NCBI RefSeq assembly: GCF_032854445.1
Contig: NC_088295.1
Span: 14,061,385-14,125,384 of the forward strand
Length of the DNA stretch: 64,000 nt
Source of the DNA: Liolophura sinensis
Taxonomy: Eukaryota; Mollusca; Polyplacophora; Chitonida; Chitonidae
Reading direction: 5' to 3'
In this document: positions 49,001 to 58,800 of the stretch, piece by piece
How positions within the stretch are numbered: the stretch's first letter is position 1
Layout: every line of letters starts with the position of its first letter
Position numbers and translations under genes: made by a program
Notes under the pieces: generated by a model
The model's input: only the letters and a program-made list of their open reading frames with translations
Database searches by the model: none
Told to the model about the DNA's origin: nothing

Positions 49001-50687
49001 CGAGGACATGAACCCTGCCACGCCCTCTTTGGACTGGGCGATCACAGGCGACACAGAAGAAGACACGGCGCTCGCACTCACAGAAATAGGGACGGGAATT
49101 GGTATGGGGGTCAGTATCACACTACAATTATACATATACATTCAATTCAGTGACATCTTAAATCTTCAAGAGTAATTGAAAACAGGTTTGTCCACTAAGT
49201 ATAGTACACAGTTTTATAGTACAGTTTTATACTACACAAAGTTATAGAAACTTCTGTCACCAGTGTCACCAATCTTGCCTAGCCTCAACAGGCATTTTTC
49301 CTCATGTTCCTCTCATGATTGGTCTGCCAAAGCCAGCAACACCAGTCTTTCCATATCTCTCCATGATTGGTCTGCCAAAGCCAGCAACACCAGCCTTTCC
49401 AGATCTCTCCATGATTGGTCTGCCAAAGCCAGCAACACCACTCTTTCCATATCTCTCCATGATTGGTCTGCCAAAGCCAGCAACACCAGCTTTTCCAGAT
49501 CTCTCCATGATTGGTCTGCCAAAGCCAGCAACACCAGCCTTTCCAGATCTCTCCATGATTGGTCTGCCAAAGCCAGCAACACCAATCTTTCCATATCTCT
49601 CCATGATTGGTCTGCCAAAGCCAGCAACACCAGCTTTTCCAGATCTCTCCATGATTGGTCTGCCAAAGCCAGCAACACCAGCCTTTCCAGATTTCTCCAT
49701 GATTGGTCTGCCAAAGCCAGCAACACCAGCTTTTCCAGATCTCTCCATGATTGGTCTGACACCAGTCTTTCCAGATAACTGCTCATTACATTAATGATCT
49801 TGCCTGTAATGCAGCAACACTTGCTGAGTTGTATTTGATTATTGATATTTATCTCTGACATTGTAGGTATGTTGTACCCAGAGTTTGGTCACAGACGGCC
49901 TCCACCTACCTATGCAGCTTCCATGCAGGAGTACCAGCAACAGTTAGTGTTGGCCCAACAACAGTACATGGACAGTGTGAACACAGACAATTACAGCCTG
50001 CCCAGTTCACCCCCTCCCACCTACAGGTCTCACGTTAGTGTCAGGCCAGGTATACCGATAACGTTCCCACCCAGTCAGACCGGACAATACCCCAGCTCCA
50101 GGCCTCCCACTTATCGCTCTCATTCCAGTACACTAGGACAACAGCAGCCACATGCCCGGCCGGCCCTTCCCCTTGACCAGCCAGATGAGGCAGGCAGGAC
50201 AGAGACTCCAAGTGTTCACCAGGGAGAGCAGGTAACAGTGGATGCTGCTGATGGGGTTGTCACAGACACTCCCTTAGTGCAGTGCAGTAGGCTGGAGAAC
50301 TGTGTGTCAAATATATCAAACTCTAATGGTGCTCAGGAGCTAACAAGCTCTGTAACATCTCCCGGCCCAACAAGGGGCAGTGTTACCCACCCATCCCCTT
50401 CGAGTGGTTCCAGTATCTCCCCAGGGAGTAACAGCAATTCCTCAAGCTTTGGGCATTCATCAGGTGTCCACCAGTCACCATCAAGCTTGCAAGGAGCGGA
50501 GGAGTCTGTGGAAAATTTATTAGAAACAACTCTGAGAACATTTGATGAGATCACAAATTCTGTTGTCAATTCAGAGTCCGATGCTACAAATTCTCTTAGT
50601 CGACCTGTTAGGGGAAATCATTCAGCAGGTGGACCCCTCTGTGTGGAGCCTCATACAAACACAATTACATCACAGACCCCTCTCTGA
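23947..50687 (+). CDS. two-helix membrane protein with four PPxY motifs (unnamed)
   Basis: Three coding exons (23947-24862, 48948-49109, 49867-50687), both junctions phase 1, give 632 residues. ATG 23947 is preceded by an in-frame stop; ATG 23950 has the better context. The N-terminal tail is Ser/Thr/Pro/Gly-rich with PPPY at 146-149 and an Arg/His/Asn-rich segment at about 195-245. Cys 250, 254 and 257 sit just before helix 1 (266-288). A seven-residue turn leads to helix 2 (296-318), then a second Arg/His-rich patch. The C-terminal tail has PPTY at 372-375, 409-412 and 439-442 and is Ser-rich to the end. Basic patches on both outer sides predict a hairpin with both tails in the cytosol. PPxY motifs bind WW domains, typically of NEDD4-family ubiquitin ligases, so an adaptor or substrate role like NDFIP or Commissureless is inferred, without homology to them. 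I do not recognise the family. Confidence 0.85.
28281..28526 (-). repeat. SINE family A, nearly full-length copy
   Basis: Plus text starts with the reversed tail ttatttatttatttgtttg, then tactcgagaatatttcac, ggcagagcccgggggaaa, gctggacttgaactcacag and a decayed tRNA-like head near 28480-28526. Confidence 0.88.
28531..28560. repeat. TA-rich microsatellite
   Basis: Uninterrupted (TA)n with flanking tgta and catatatg. Directly abuts the SINE A head end. Confidence 0.85.
31016..31046 (+). other. candidate 31-nt cassette exon
   Basis: A good acceptor (tgtctttgtttccag) and donor (cagtgg|gtaagc) enclose 31 nt. Joined in phase 1 to exon 1 it would give an immediate TAA, so if used it would be a non-coding or decay-inducing exon. 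Splice-site appearance is the only evidence. Confidence 0.2.
33335..33606. repeat. 34-bp minisatellite, 8 copies of two alternating types
   Basis: Every unit carries atccacatgtagcag. Type A starts cattcagtctggtt and type B catttgatctcctc. The order is A, diverged B, B, B, A, B, A, B, with a 68-bp A-B dimer at the right end. Confidence 0.9.
33607..39402 (+). other. first intron of PPxY gene, middle part
   Basis: Intronic. A (TG)n(TA)n microsatellite lies at 33986-34043. No exon or known transposon is recognised; small ORFs here have no protein-like character. Confidence 0.6.
33986..34043. repeat. (TG)n(TA)n microsatellite
   Basis: About seven TG units followed by about twenty-two TA units, uninterrupted. 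Confidence 0.92.
39403..39880. repeat. 88-bp tandem repeat, 5.4 copies
   Basis: Units start tgcatcctgatgaaagtg at 39403, 39491, 39579, 39667, 39755 and 39843 (last partial). Spacing is exactly 88 bp, with a variable G-rich middle (gaaggggggtgtgggggta). Confidence 0.93.
44233..44274. repeat. (ATGT)n microsatellite
   Basis: About ten perfect tetranucleotide units. Confidence 0.92.
44598..44846 (+). repeat. SINE family A, complete copy with target duplication
   Basis: A 249-bp element. The tRNA-like head has A-box-like ggctcagtcagttagc and B-box-like gagttcaagtcc. The body contains ttcctctcccggc and ggtttcctcccacaataatg; the end is tattcttgagcacggcg plus an (AAATA)n tail. It is flanked by perfect 14-bp duplications taagtagtttctct at 44584-44597 and 44847-44860. 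This is the reference copy for the family in this window. Confidence 0.93.
47281..48360. repeat. 45-bp minisatellite, 24 units, with 225-bp higher-order repeat
   Basis: The unit runs from gtcatgcaacaccaacatg through ttcccaactcgttctagtat to atacat. 1080 bp equals exactly 24 units. Eight consecutive identical units occupy 47371-47730. To the right, the variant tcctag recurs at 47761, 47986 and 48211, exactly 225 bp apart, defining a five-unit higher-order repeat. No stop codons occur in several frames because 45 is divisible by three. It lies inside the first intron of the PPxY gene. Confidence 0.95.
48361..48572. repeat. 34-bp derivative of the 45-bp minisatellite, about 6 units
   Basis: Units start at 48361, 48395, 48429, 48463, 48497 and 48531. 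Each equals the 45-bp unit minus about 11 bp (the ccaactcgttc part), giving atgatccagtatatacat. The array decays into unique sequence near 48572, about 375 bp before exon 2. Confidence 0.92.
48948..49109 (+). CDS. PPxY membrane protein coding exon 2
   Basis: A 162-nt exon after a strong acceptor tttctcccccag. Encodes GLGILLVVVVFVGWRC (the rest of helix 2) and an Arg/His-rich patch. Donor ggg-g|gtcagt. Phase 1 on both sides, so skipping it would keep the frame. Confidence 0.88.
49110..49866 (+). other. PPxY gene intron 2
   Basis: A 757-bp intron from gtcagt to cattgtag. More than half of it is the 48-bp minisatellite. Retaining the intron would end the frame within about 15 codons. Confidence 0.85.
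49317..49777. repeat. 48-bp minisatellite, 9.6 units
   Basis: The unit is gattggtctgccaaagccag followed by caacaccagcctttcc and agatctctccat. Starts are spaced 48 bp from 49317 to 49749. Variants catatctc and cagatctc alternate so that units 3-5 and 6-8 form a 144-bp higher-order repeat. Open frames on both strands follow from the unit length being divisible by three. Confidence 0.95.
49867..50687 (+). CDS. PPxY membrane protein coding exon 3 and stop
   Basis: Begins after acceptor gacattgtag. Encodes MLYPEFGHRRPPPTYAAS, two more PPTY sites, and a long Ser/Pro/Thr-rich tail ending TITSQTPL-TGA (stop 50685-50687). Confidence 0.88.
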
Positions 50688-52215
50688 TCACGTGATTCAC
50701 TTTGAGGCTATGATAGGGGACAATAAGCATCTTATTAAATTTGTGTTCACATCAACATGGTGTCATTGTCCTGTGAGTGTGTCATCATCATGTTGTTGTG
50801 TAATCAAACAAGAATGTGCATGGGGAGGCCAGAGGGGATGTGTGTGAGATGTATAAACCAGCATGGGTGTGATGAAGCCAGCAACATGCTTAAACCCATC
50901 CTCTCAATTCATTATTTTAGAACATTTTCTCAGGCTTTCCCCACAAGCCCTTCCTACAATAGAAACAATGCTATATTCATTTGTGAAAGTTTATTATAGT
51001 ATAGTTTTGTAAATCTGTAGATTTTTTTACAGACTTCACCCATGCTGATAATGTTTGCAGTGACAGGTAAACATGTGATGTGCATTCGTACGTAATTGCG
51101 GTATTATCACCTGCTGATGAATAGGAGTAACTGTAAGACAACTTCATTCCTGTTATCACACTGGCATGGTTTTTGTCAGCTAATTACCTATCATATGGAA
51201 TTGTCACATGAACAGCCTTTTGTCATTCCTTATGCACTTCATACATGTAAATCAGATAAAGTCAGCCCAGGACATGACAGGTGACACACTTTGTGTTTGT
51301 TATCTATTAGTACTTGTTAAGGATATCCTGTAGTGCTTTATTGCTGTTCAAAGTCTCCAAGGAGAGTGGTCAAAGAGAGGTGGTATATTGTACACAGATC
51401 AACAAGTTCTCCCTGTAAAGTCTGCAAGTGTTTACAGAGAGAAGTGGTAACTGTTAATACGATTGTGAATTTATTACGTTTCTTAAGGGGCTATAAACTG
51501 AACTTAGAAGTTGTCAAAATGATGTATAGAAAATACACGTTGGATAGACCTCTTAGGTGGTTTTTTTTTATGAATCTGTATCTGATGAAGTGTTTTCTGC
51601 AATCAACAACATGAAGCCAATAAATGGGAGAGAACATGAAAGTTATGTTCAGATTTTCTATTTCATCGTTATCGTTGAATTCAACAGCTTTTACATGATA
51701 GTGACATTTATGCAGTACATGTATGTATGCGGAAATGATCCATTTAAAGCCATATTATCAGGATATCCGTGAATATTGTCCTTCACTAAATCTGTTCTTT
51801 AAACTCCACCGAGTTAACAGTGCCTTGTTTTGCTACCTTTTGAGGAATACAATGATAAGTGGCATAGTATCTGCTGTTGCAAGCACCAAAATGTGACTGG
51901 CCTGTTTCCCACAATAAGTGTTTGTTTATAAAGCAAAACTTTATATGTTTTGCAGCAGACATTGTTGAGATGTTATGTATGTGAGTTTTTGTGTTTTCTA
52001 AAGATAAAGAAGAAAACTTTGTTAAGTGTATAACTTTATGTTAAAGTTTTGGTACATGTTTCCACAGTACGATGTGAAAGCTGTCATAGCCTGTACTGCA
52101 ATGGGAGATAACTGTTCATGAGTGTATGTGTCGAGGTCCTTTGTCTTTCTGTTATGTTAAATTTTGTCAGCATTAGAAATACACTTATGTGTACATATAG
52201 CTCAGCATGAAGTAT

Positions 52216-52221
52216 AATAAA
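52216..52221 (+). terminator. candidate poly(A) signal of PPxY gene
   Basis: AATAAA, 1.5 kb past the stop codon, followed by T/G-rich sequence. A second AATAAA at 53186-53191 is the alternative. Confidence 0.4.
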
Positions 52222-52798
52222 TATGTTAAATTGGTGCAATTTTTAAGCTCATTTTCTCTCTCTGCTCTTTTCACCGCAAGGTCGAAATGTACTATAAACT
52301 ATTCTGCAATGCATGTATTTTACTTCATGTTACTTCGGACATCTCTCTGGGAAAACTCAAGGTTTGTGTAGCTCCATAGTATTAAGTCTTTGCGGTTATT
52401 ACTGTGCTCTAGTGCTGATACTGTTGCCAAATGGCAGATTTTTTTCTGGTCTCATTGAAATAGTACATTGGCTAATACCTTATTTTTTCACATAACATAC
52501 ATGTGTCTTACTCTTTACCATATATTGCTTGTTGTTCTTTATAACATAATTTATTACTGGCAATGCACCTTCTTTGGTTAAACATTGATAAACTACATGT
52601 ACATTTACACAAACATCATGGGCTGTTAGTGATATGTCAATATTTCATATCATGTGCATGAACTAAAGAAGCACAAAACTATGATAGTGATACATTTTCA
52701 TATAGGTGTCTTTGTACTGTTTTTTGCCAGGGAAACCAAGGCAAGTAAATGAGATATATATGAGATATACTTGTCTGTGTTTATTTTCTTCTTAATGC

Positions 52799-52866
52799 CA
52801 CAGAGGCTTATGCTGGCTTCCTTTCTGGCCATATGTGGGAAGATCTGCAAGCCATGGGTTTCACAA
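52799..52866 (+). repeat. degenerate SINE A-like fragment
   Basis: The text ttatgctggcttcctttctg, then tgtgggaagatctgcaagcc, parallels the middle of SINE family A (ctggcttcctctcccggc, gggaaggtctttcagc). Weak. Confidence 0.35.
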
Positions 52867-55151
52867 GTTGCAGATACGTTTTGGGTCTTCTGCCTCTGTG
52901 TATCAAAGGCCATCCTCTAGTATCTTCATTTTTTTTTTTAAATGCACAGACTGATGTGCCTAAAACAACTGGCGGTAGGTCTTGCTGGGTCTGTCTTTGC
53001 CCACTGAATTCACATATGAAACACTTGTACGAATTATGGAGCTAATGATTTATCATGGAGTTGGTCATGTTGCTTTTCATACTAGTTACAGTGCTACCTC
53101 ACTTAGGTCTACAGCTGAAAACCTCAAACTGAACACCAATCTAAGTAACAATACACAGACGAGACGACCAGTAATTTATGCATACAATAAATTTTAAAAA
53201 CATTCAGCGCCTTCATTGTAGTTACAGGATATCAAAAGCTCCACTTCCTCACATCACACAAACGACTACTACCTTTCCTTAAGAATGGGAACTAGAGTTC
53301 GCTGGATGGGATGACCTAGTGTGCCACTTTTATCACCCTGTGGCTTGATGTGCGAGTTGTCAGTATTTTAATTGACATCCCACAAGACTTGTTTACACTA
53401 AAACAATTCTTAAGGTTGAAAGAAATAAAAAAATAGTCTGCCTTAAAAAGAAAAGTCTTGAGAGAAATGAGAATTAAGTACTAACCTCTAGGCTAAACAT
53501 CAGATGATGATTTCAACCCCGTAACATGAATATTGCTTAAATTTAAAGCATTTCTCACGCGTATTTTATTTCGCGATATTTAGTTATGATAGTTTCATGC
53601 GATTGTATAGCAATTTAGTTGATTGTCACAGTATTATCACACAGTATTATCACACATATTGAGATAATATTCAATCATTATCACAATGTATGTGAAACTA
53701 CTGAGAAATTTTGGTGGTAAATTCTAGTTTCTTAAACGCATCATCGCATATACAGCGATTGCAAGCAATATAGTGTATATAGTAGCAATATAGTACACTT
53801 GTATGTGATAATAATTGCAATTTGAGATAAAATGACTTTCTTGAACATGACCAAAACTATTTCGACACCTTAGGTATATCACACGCCTTCACACTTATTA
53901 GCCCAACCATTGATATATATTGCATTCATCAGTTGTGATAAAATGCGATAATATATCTCATATAAAGGCAATGTATTAATTCCAACAATATCGTCCATTT
54001 GAGACCGACTTTAGCTTAAATATACACTGTCTTTGGATATAAATGAGTTTTATAAGAAGTCAGAAATTGTATGAAGCACTGACTAACAATGTAACCATGC
54101 AGGATGACGAACAGCAAAGCATGTAAATGTACACTACAAAATATAGCCCATAACACAAGGAGTACATGGAATATATGTAGATAATTTTATTACAGCTTAA
54201 CATACATGTAAATATATGGGAACACATGTTTATGCCACTTTAAAACACATTAAAAATATGCCATCATAACATACAAAAGAAGTTTGGTAGCCTACTACAA
54301 CAAGAAGTAAACATATTGTGAGGGACAAGGCCTATGAATCAAATACCTTAACAATTCTAAATTTACTGAACAGTGACCATACCCAGGCCTGATGACGTTT
54401 GATTAGCAGTCTCATGTTTTAAAATGCACAAAACACAATACAATACTGCTGAGATATGCCAAGATATTACTCCAGTATCTGGTCATATCACATAATGTGA
54501 CAAGGAAACTACTTACAGTAACATCTGACAATGTAACATATCCATCCATAACAACTTTAACAATCGCTATAAAAACCAAAATATCTATCTATAACAAGTC
54601 CACAACAATTTGTGTGTGCAACATTTACGTTCTGATTGTGGGATTATGAAGAATTGTAACTGTTACAATGACAACATGTAATATACTATAAATCAAAGTT
54701 TCCAAAAATTACTGTTACAAACTGAACATGCTAGTCCAGAAATTTCAGTAGTTGATGGTACATTGCACATATAGTACAAACACAAAGAGGCTCAGCAAAA
54801 ATGTAAGTGAACATATATGATTCACAAAATTTTCTGATGACCCTCAAACCTTGCCTTCATCGTGAACATAAAGTGTAAGAATGCACAAGTTTAATTGTAT
54901 GACTAACAAGATGTGAAAAAAAAAAACCAAAAACAATTTCAGTCTGATGTAAATTAAAACATTACTGTGTAAAAATACACATATTTTTGTCAAAATTATG
55001 GAAAAATTTATTTTAATAATACTGAATTTATCCTGTTAGCACCATACACCATAACAGGTATTGTCACAACTTCAACCTTTAACAAAAGATTTTCATAAAA
55101 ATATTAACACCTGGATCAAAAACCATTTCAGCTAAAATGGGTTAACACGAT

Positions 55152-55157
55152 TTTATT
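55152..55157 (-). terminator. candidate ABAT poly(A) signal
   Basis: AATAAA on the minus strand, 530 bp beyond the ABAT stop. Others occur further left; which one is used is unknown. Confidence 0.3.
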
Positions 55158-55689
55158 GTAGAGGTATAGCTTTACACAGTTATCTCCCTGCATCCTATCT
55201 GATCAAGCTGACAAAAGTCAGTAATGCTGCTAGCATGTTTTCAAATAAAATCTGACTATGAATTTCTAAATGCCTCGTCTGGAATACGGACATACTGATC
55301 ACATAATCATTCCAGTTTATCATTCCCAAAGAATGCAAGTGAATTATCTCACGCATGCTCTTCATGGATTCTTCCAAACAATCAGCGGACACTTGTTATC
55401 TTGAACATGGCAGTAAAATTATCACACCCTAATGTCATTAACCTTTCCTCACATCGGGTGCAATCTTAAATACCATGTGTATGCCCACATAATTTGATTT
55501 GTTTGTTTTACTTCCAGATGATATGACCACAGATAAAACCTGCTTGATTTTTGTTGGTAAAAGTAAATGTATTCTTTAACATAATTCGTCACTTCACAAC
55601 AGCAATATTTCTCAAAAACATTATTCATATTCAGCTACATTTTCAAACAGGTCATTTAGTTTTGATGACATTCCAGTTCATTGCGCTGA

Positions 55690-55811
55690 TTACTTAACAT
55701 CTTTTAGGATGTCATTAAAAGACTCGACAAAGATGTCGACATGTTTGGGCTGACAGACCAGGGTAGGACGAAGTCTCAGTGTACTGCTTCCGCATGCACC
55801 AACATGCACAC
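55690..55811 (-). CDS. ABAT: ABAT last coding exon
   Basis: Encodes (G)[18 protein letters not shown] through [17 protein letters not shown] and TAA at 55690-55692. Acceptor ttttgttgtag. Matches human [20 protein letters not shown] and the NIFSDILADFK end. Confidence 0.94.
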
Positions 55812-58800
55812 CTACAACAAAAAACACACATCATTTCATAAATTAATGTACAAAAAACATTTCACAGAAGTTACACCCAAGACATATACAGATGTTGCAG
55901 ACAATCTGCATACAAGATCAGACCACTGACACGCTTAGTTTTTTTCCAGGAGGAATACAGATCTCCACCATTAACTCGTATCTACATTGCCTTTACGGGA
56001 CCGGTAGATCCAGGACCAATCCTTGATCGAGTCACACCTAAGACTTTAAAAGAGGAAGTTGTAACTTCCTCGCTTGGCGTTCAGCATGAAGGAGATAGTG
56101 CAACGACTGGTTGACCCGTATCAGTATAATGGCTCGGGCGGGGCGGCTTGCTTGCCTTCGGTAAGTCGTCTCAGTGAGGCAGCACTAAATAAAAGAGCGG
56201 TGGAAATCCGTCCTGCAACAAGGAGGCACATTACACGTACATGCACCCTAATGATTCCTTCGTCGTCATATGACTGAAAAATTGTTGAGAACGACGTTAA
56301 ACCCCAAGCACTCACTCACTCACATTGCCTTTAAACTTATTAGATGTAAGGGGGAATAACTCTTCAAGTTAAACGTCTCAATACTGACTGTCCCCTTGCA
56401 ATTCTGGTTAGATCTTAATAACCTCCTGTATGAGTACACACAATGTGATATACAGTCCTTGCCTTTGTTTGTAAGAGTACACACGATGTGATATACAGTC
56501 CTTGCCTTTGTCTGTATGAGTACACACGATGTGATTTATGGGTCTTGCATTTGTATAAATACCCATGACGTGATATTGGGCCTTGCCTTTGTCTGTATGA
56601 GTACACACAATGTGATATACAGTCCTTGCCTTTGTTTGTAAGAGTACACACGATGTGATATACAGTCCTTGCCTTTGTCTGTATGAGTACACACGATGTG
56701 ATTTATGGGTCTTGCATTTGTATAAATACCCATGACGTGATATTGGGCCTTGCCTTTGTCTGTATGAGTACACACGATGTGATATACGGGCCTTGCCTTT
56801 GTATGAGTACACACGATTTGATATGCGGTCCTTGTCTTTGTCTGTATGAGTACACAAGATGTGATTTATGGGTCTTGCATTTGTATAAATACCCATGATG
56901 TGATATTGGGCCATGCCTTTGTCTGTATGAGTACACATGATGTGATATACGGGCCTTGCCTTTGTATGAGTACACACGATTTGATATGCGGTCCTTGTCT
57001 TTGTCTGTATGAGTACACAAGATGTGATTTATGGGTCTTGCATTTGTATAAATACCCATGATGCCTTTGTCTGTATGAGTACACACGATGTGATATACGG
57101 GCCTTGCCTTTGTATGAGTACACACGATTTGATATGCGGTCCTTGTCTTTGTCTGTATGAGTACACAAGATGTGATATACGGGCCTTGCCCCTTGTCTGT
57201 ATGAGTACACATGATGTGATATAAGGGCCTGAAAGCAGATGTGTTTTTGACCCTATGATTTTGGAAAAATATGGGCGGGTTGGGTGGGGTTGGTTTATGA
57301 ACTTTTCGTTCATGCATGGTCAACAAAGACATTTACTTTTTGCATGTTGGATGCTGTAATAGTGAAAACATTGTAAAACTCAGCCCTGTACGCCAAGACC
57401 ACGTGGCAATGCACGGAGCATGGTAAAAGCGTGGTCAGAAATGCAAATAAATGCCCAGTGGTTAGTCCCAGGCTACAAAAAAAAAAAGCAGCACTGACTA
57501 CCTGTGAGGGTCAGGCCAATGAAAAAACTTGTAATTCTAGGTCGATATGTTTATTTATGATACATCCACAAAACCCAAATCACTAGCTCATTAATCATAG
57601 GCTTTTATGTAAAAATGTCCCTAGTTTAGTTACTTCAGTCTCCAGGAGCTTGAGCATCACAAATCTATGGGACCTGTTCCACAAGCGCTCACTGGTCAGC
57701 AGGAAAAGCAGCAGACATAATATAAATTTTTTCAGAAACAGAGGATAAACCTTGAAATTATAACAGAAAATTTGTTATTTTCAGGACAGAACTGTTAGAA
57801 TTATGGGAAAGTATGACATAGTTAAAATATAAGAAAAGTGGAAATCATACACTTCAAAACCCAAAATCAAATAACTTTTATCCAACCAACCTTTCTTCCT
57901 TAGAAGAGCTATTGCCTGATCTCTGGTGGCTGGGGAGGGGAAGTCCACAGAGCAGTACGTGCCCAGTCCACGGGCATTTGAGAGCAGGGCAGGATAACGT
58001 GACTGAAAGAACACAGATAACATCCTTGGTGACACACACTATCACAAACAACTCTATACAGATATGGTATGATAATAAGTATGCAATTAAAACCTCAACA
58101 GTGGGCAGAAAACATGGACCAGTTTATTATCTATGACTGACTGGGATGTTTGTGCGGACAAGCTGAAAGCAACATACTCTGCCCAGAAGCTCTGAGTTAC
58201 AATCTGGACACAAATGCACATCTGTAGTTGCAGCTACATAAAGCCAATGATAGAGTGGTCTCCATACTGGCCTGTAAACTGGACTGATGTCAACTGTGAT
58301 ATACACATGTATCATCTGAACATAACGACCTGTTGACCTGTGGCATTATGCGTTACTCCAGACGAGCATGCAATGCAAGATACATAGATATATAGACAAT
58401 AGAAAATATATAGACAATGGAAATTCAACCTGCATGTACAAATTGTAACAGTATTTACAAAAACAGACAACTTGCAAAAAAAGCATGACAAAAATAAAAC
58501 CTAAATCAACTGGGTTTGAACCCCACACTACCACATATCATATACAATGCATCTAGTGCTGAAAACCACCAAAGCATCTTGCCCGTGTTAGGCCTTGGTG
58601 ATCACCACACTTGGTTAGGTTTGCACATTTCAGGTTGCTCGACACATGGCGTGCAATCACCCCACTCTAGTGTCCCATCTGGTCTGCCTCGGCTCAGTTC
58701 AGTTTTGAGAGCCGGTGAGGAAAGAGTGCATGTAGCTGACAAGAAATGTTAGGAGACTACAAAGATATGAAATTTTGGTCTAAATAGTTAGAAGGAATAA

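Larger units (their letters stand above)
50688..55689. other. 3'UTRs and tail-to-tail spacer between PPxY gene (+) and ABAT (-)
   Basis: No coding exon seen. The plus-strand gene probably ends at AATAAA 52216-52221 or 53186-53191. The ABAT 3'UTR enters from the right. A degenerate SINE A-like scrap lies at about 52799-52866. The 53.5-54.2 kb stretch is very AT-rich. Confidence 0.6.
55812..57890 (-). other. ABAT last intron, repeat-filled
   Basis: A 2.1-kb intron, over half of it the SINE B copy (55996-56321) and the 43-bp minisatellite (56426-57230). 57231-57890 shows nothing more than an A-run near 57478. Confidence 0.8.

Noticed and set aside
49263-49861. Several 150-180-codon frames on both strands
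   Set aside because: By-product of the 48-bp minisatellite in intron 2; all frames are equally repetitive.
56408-57332. Overlapping frames up to 209 codons
   Set aside because: By-product of the 43-bp minisatellite in an ABAT intron.
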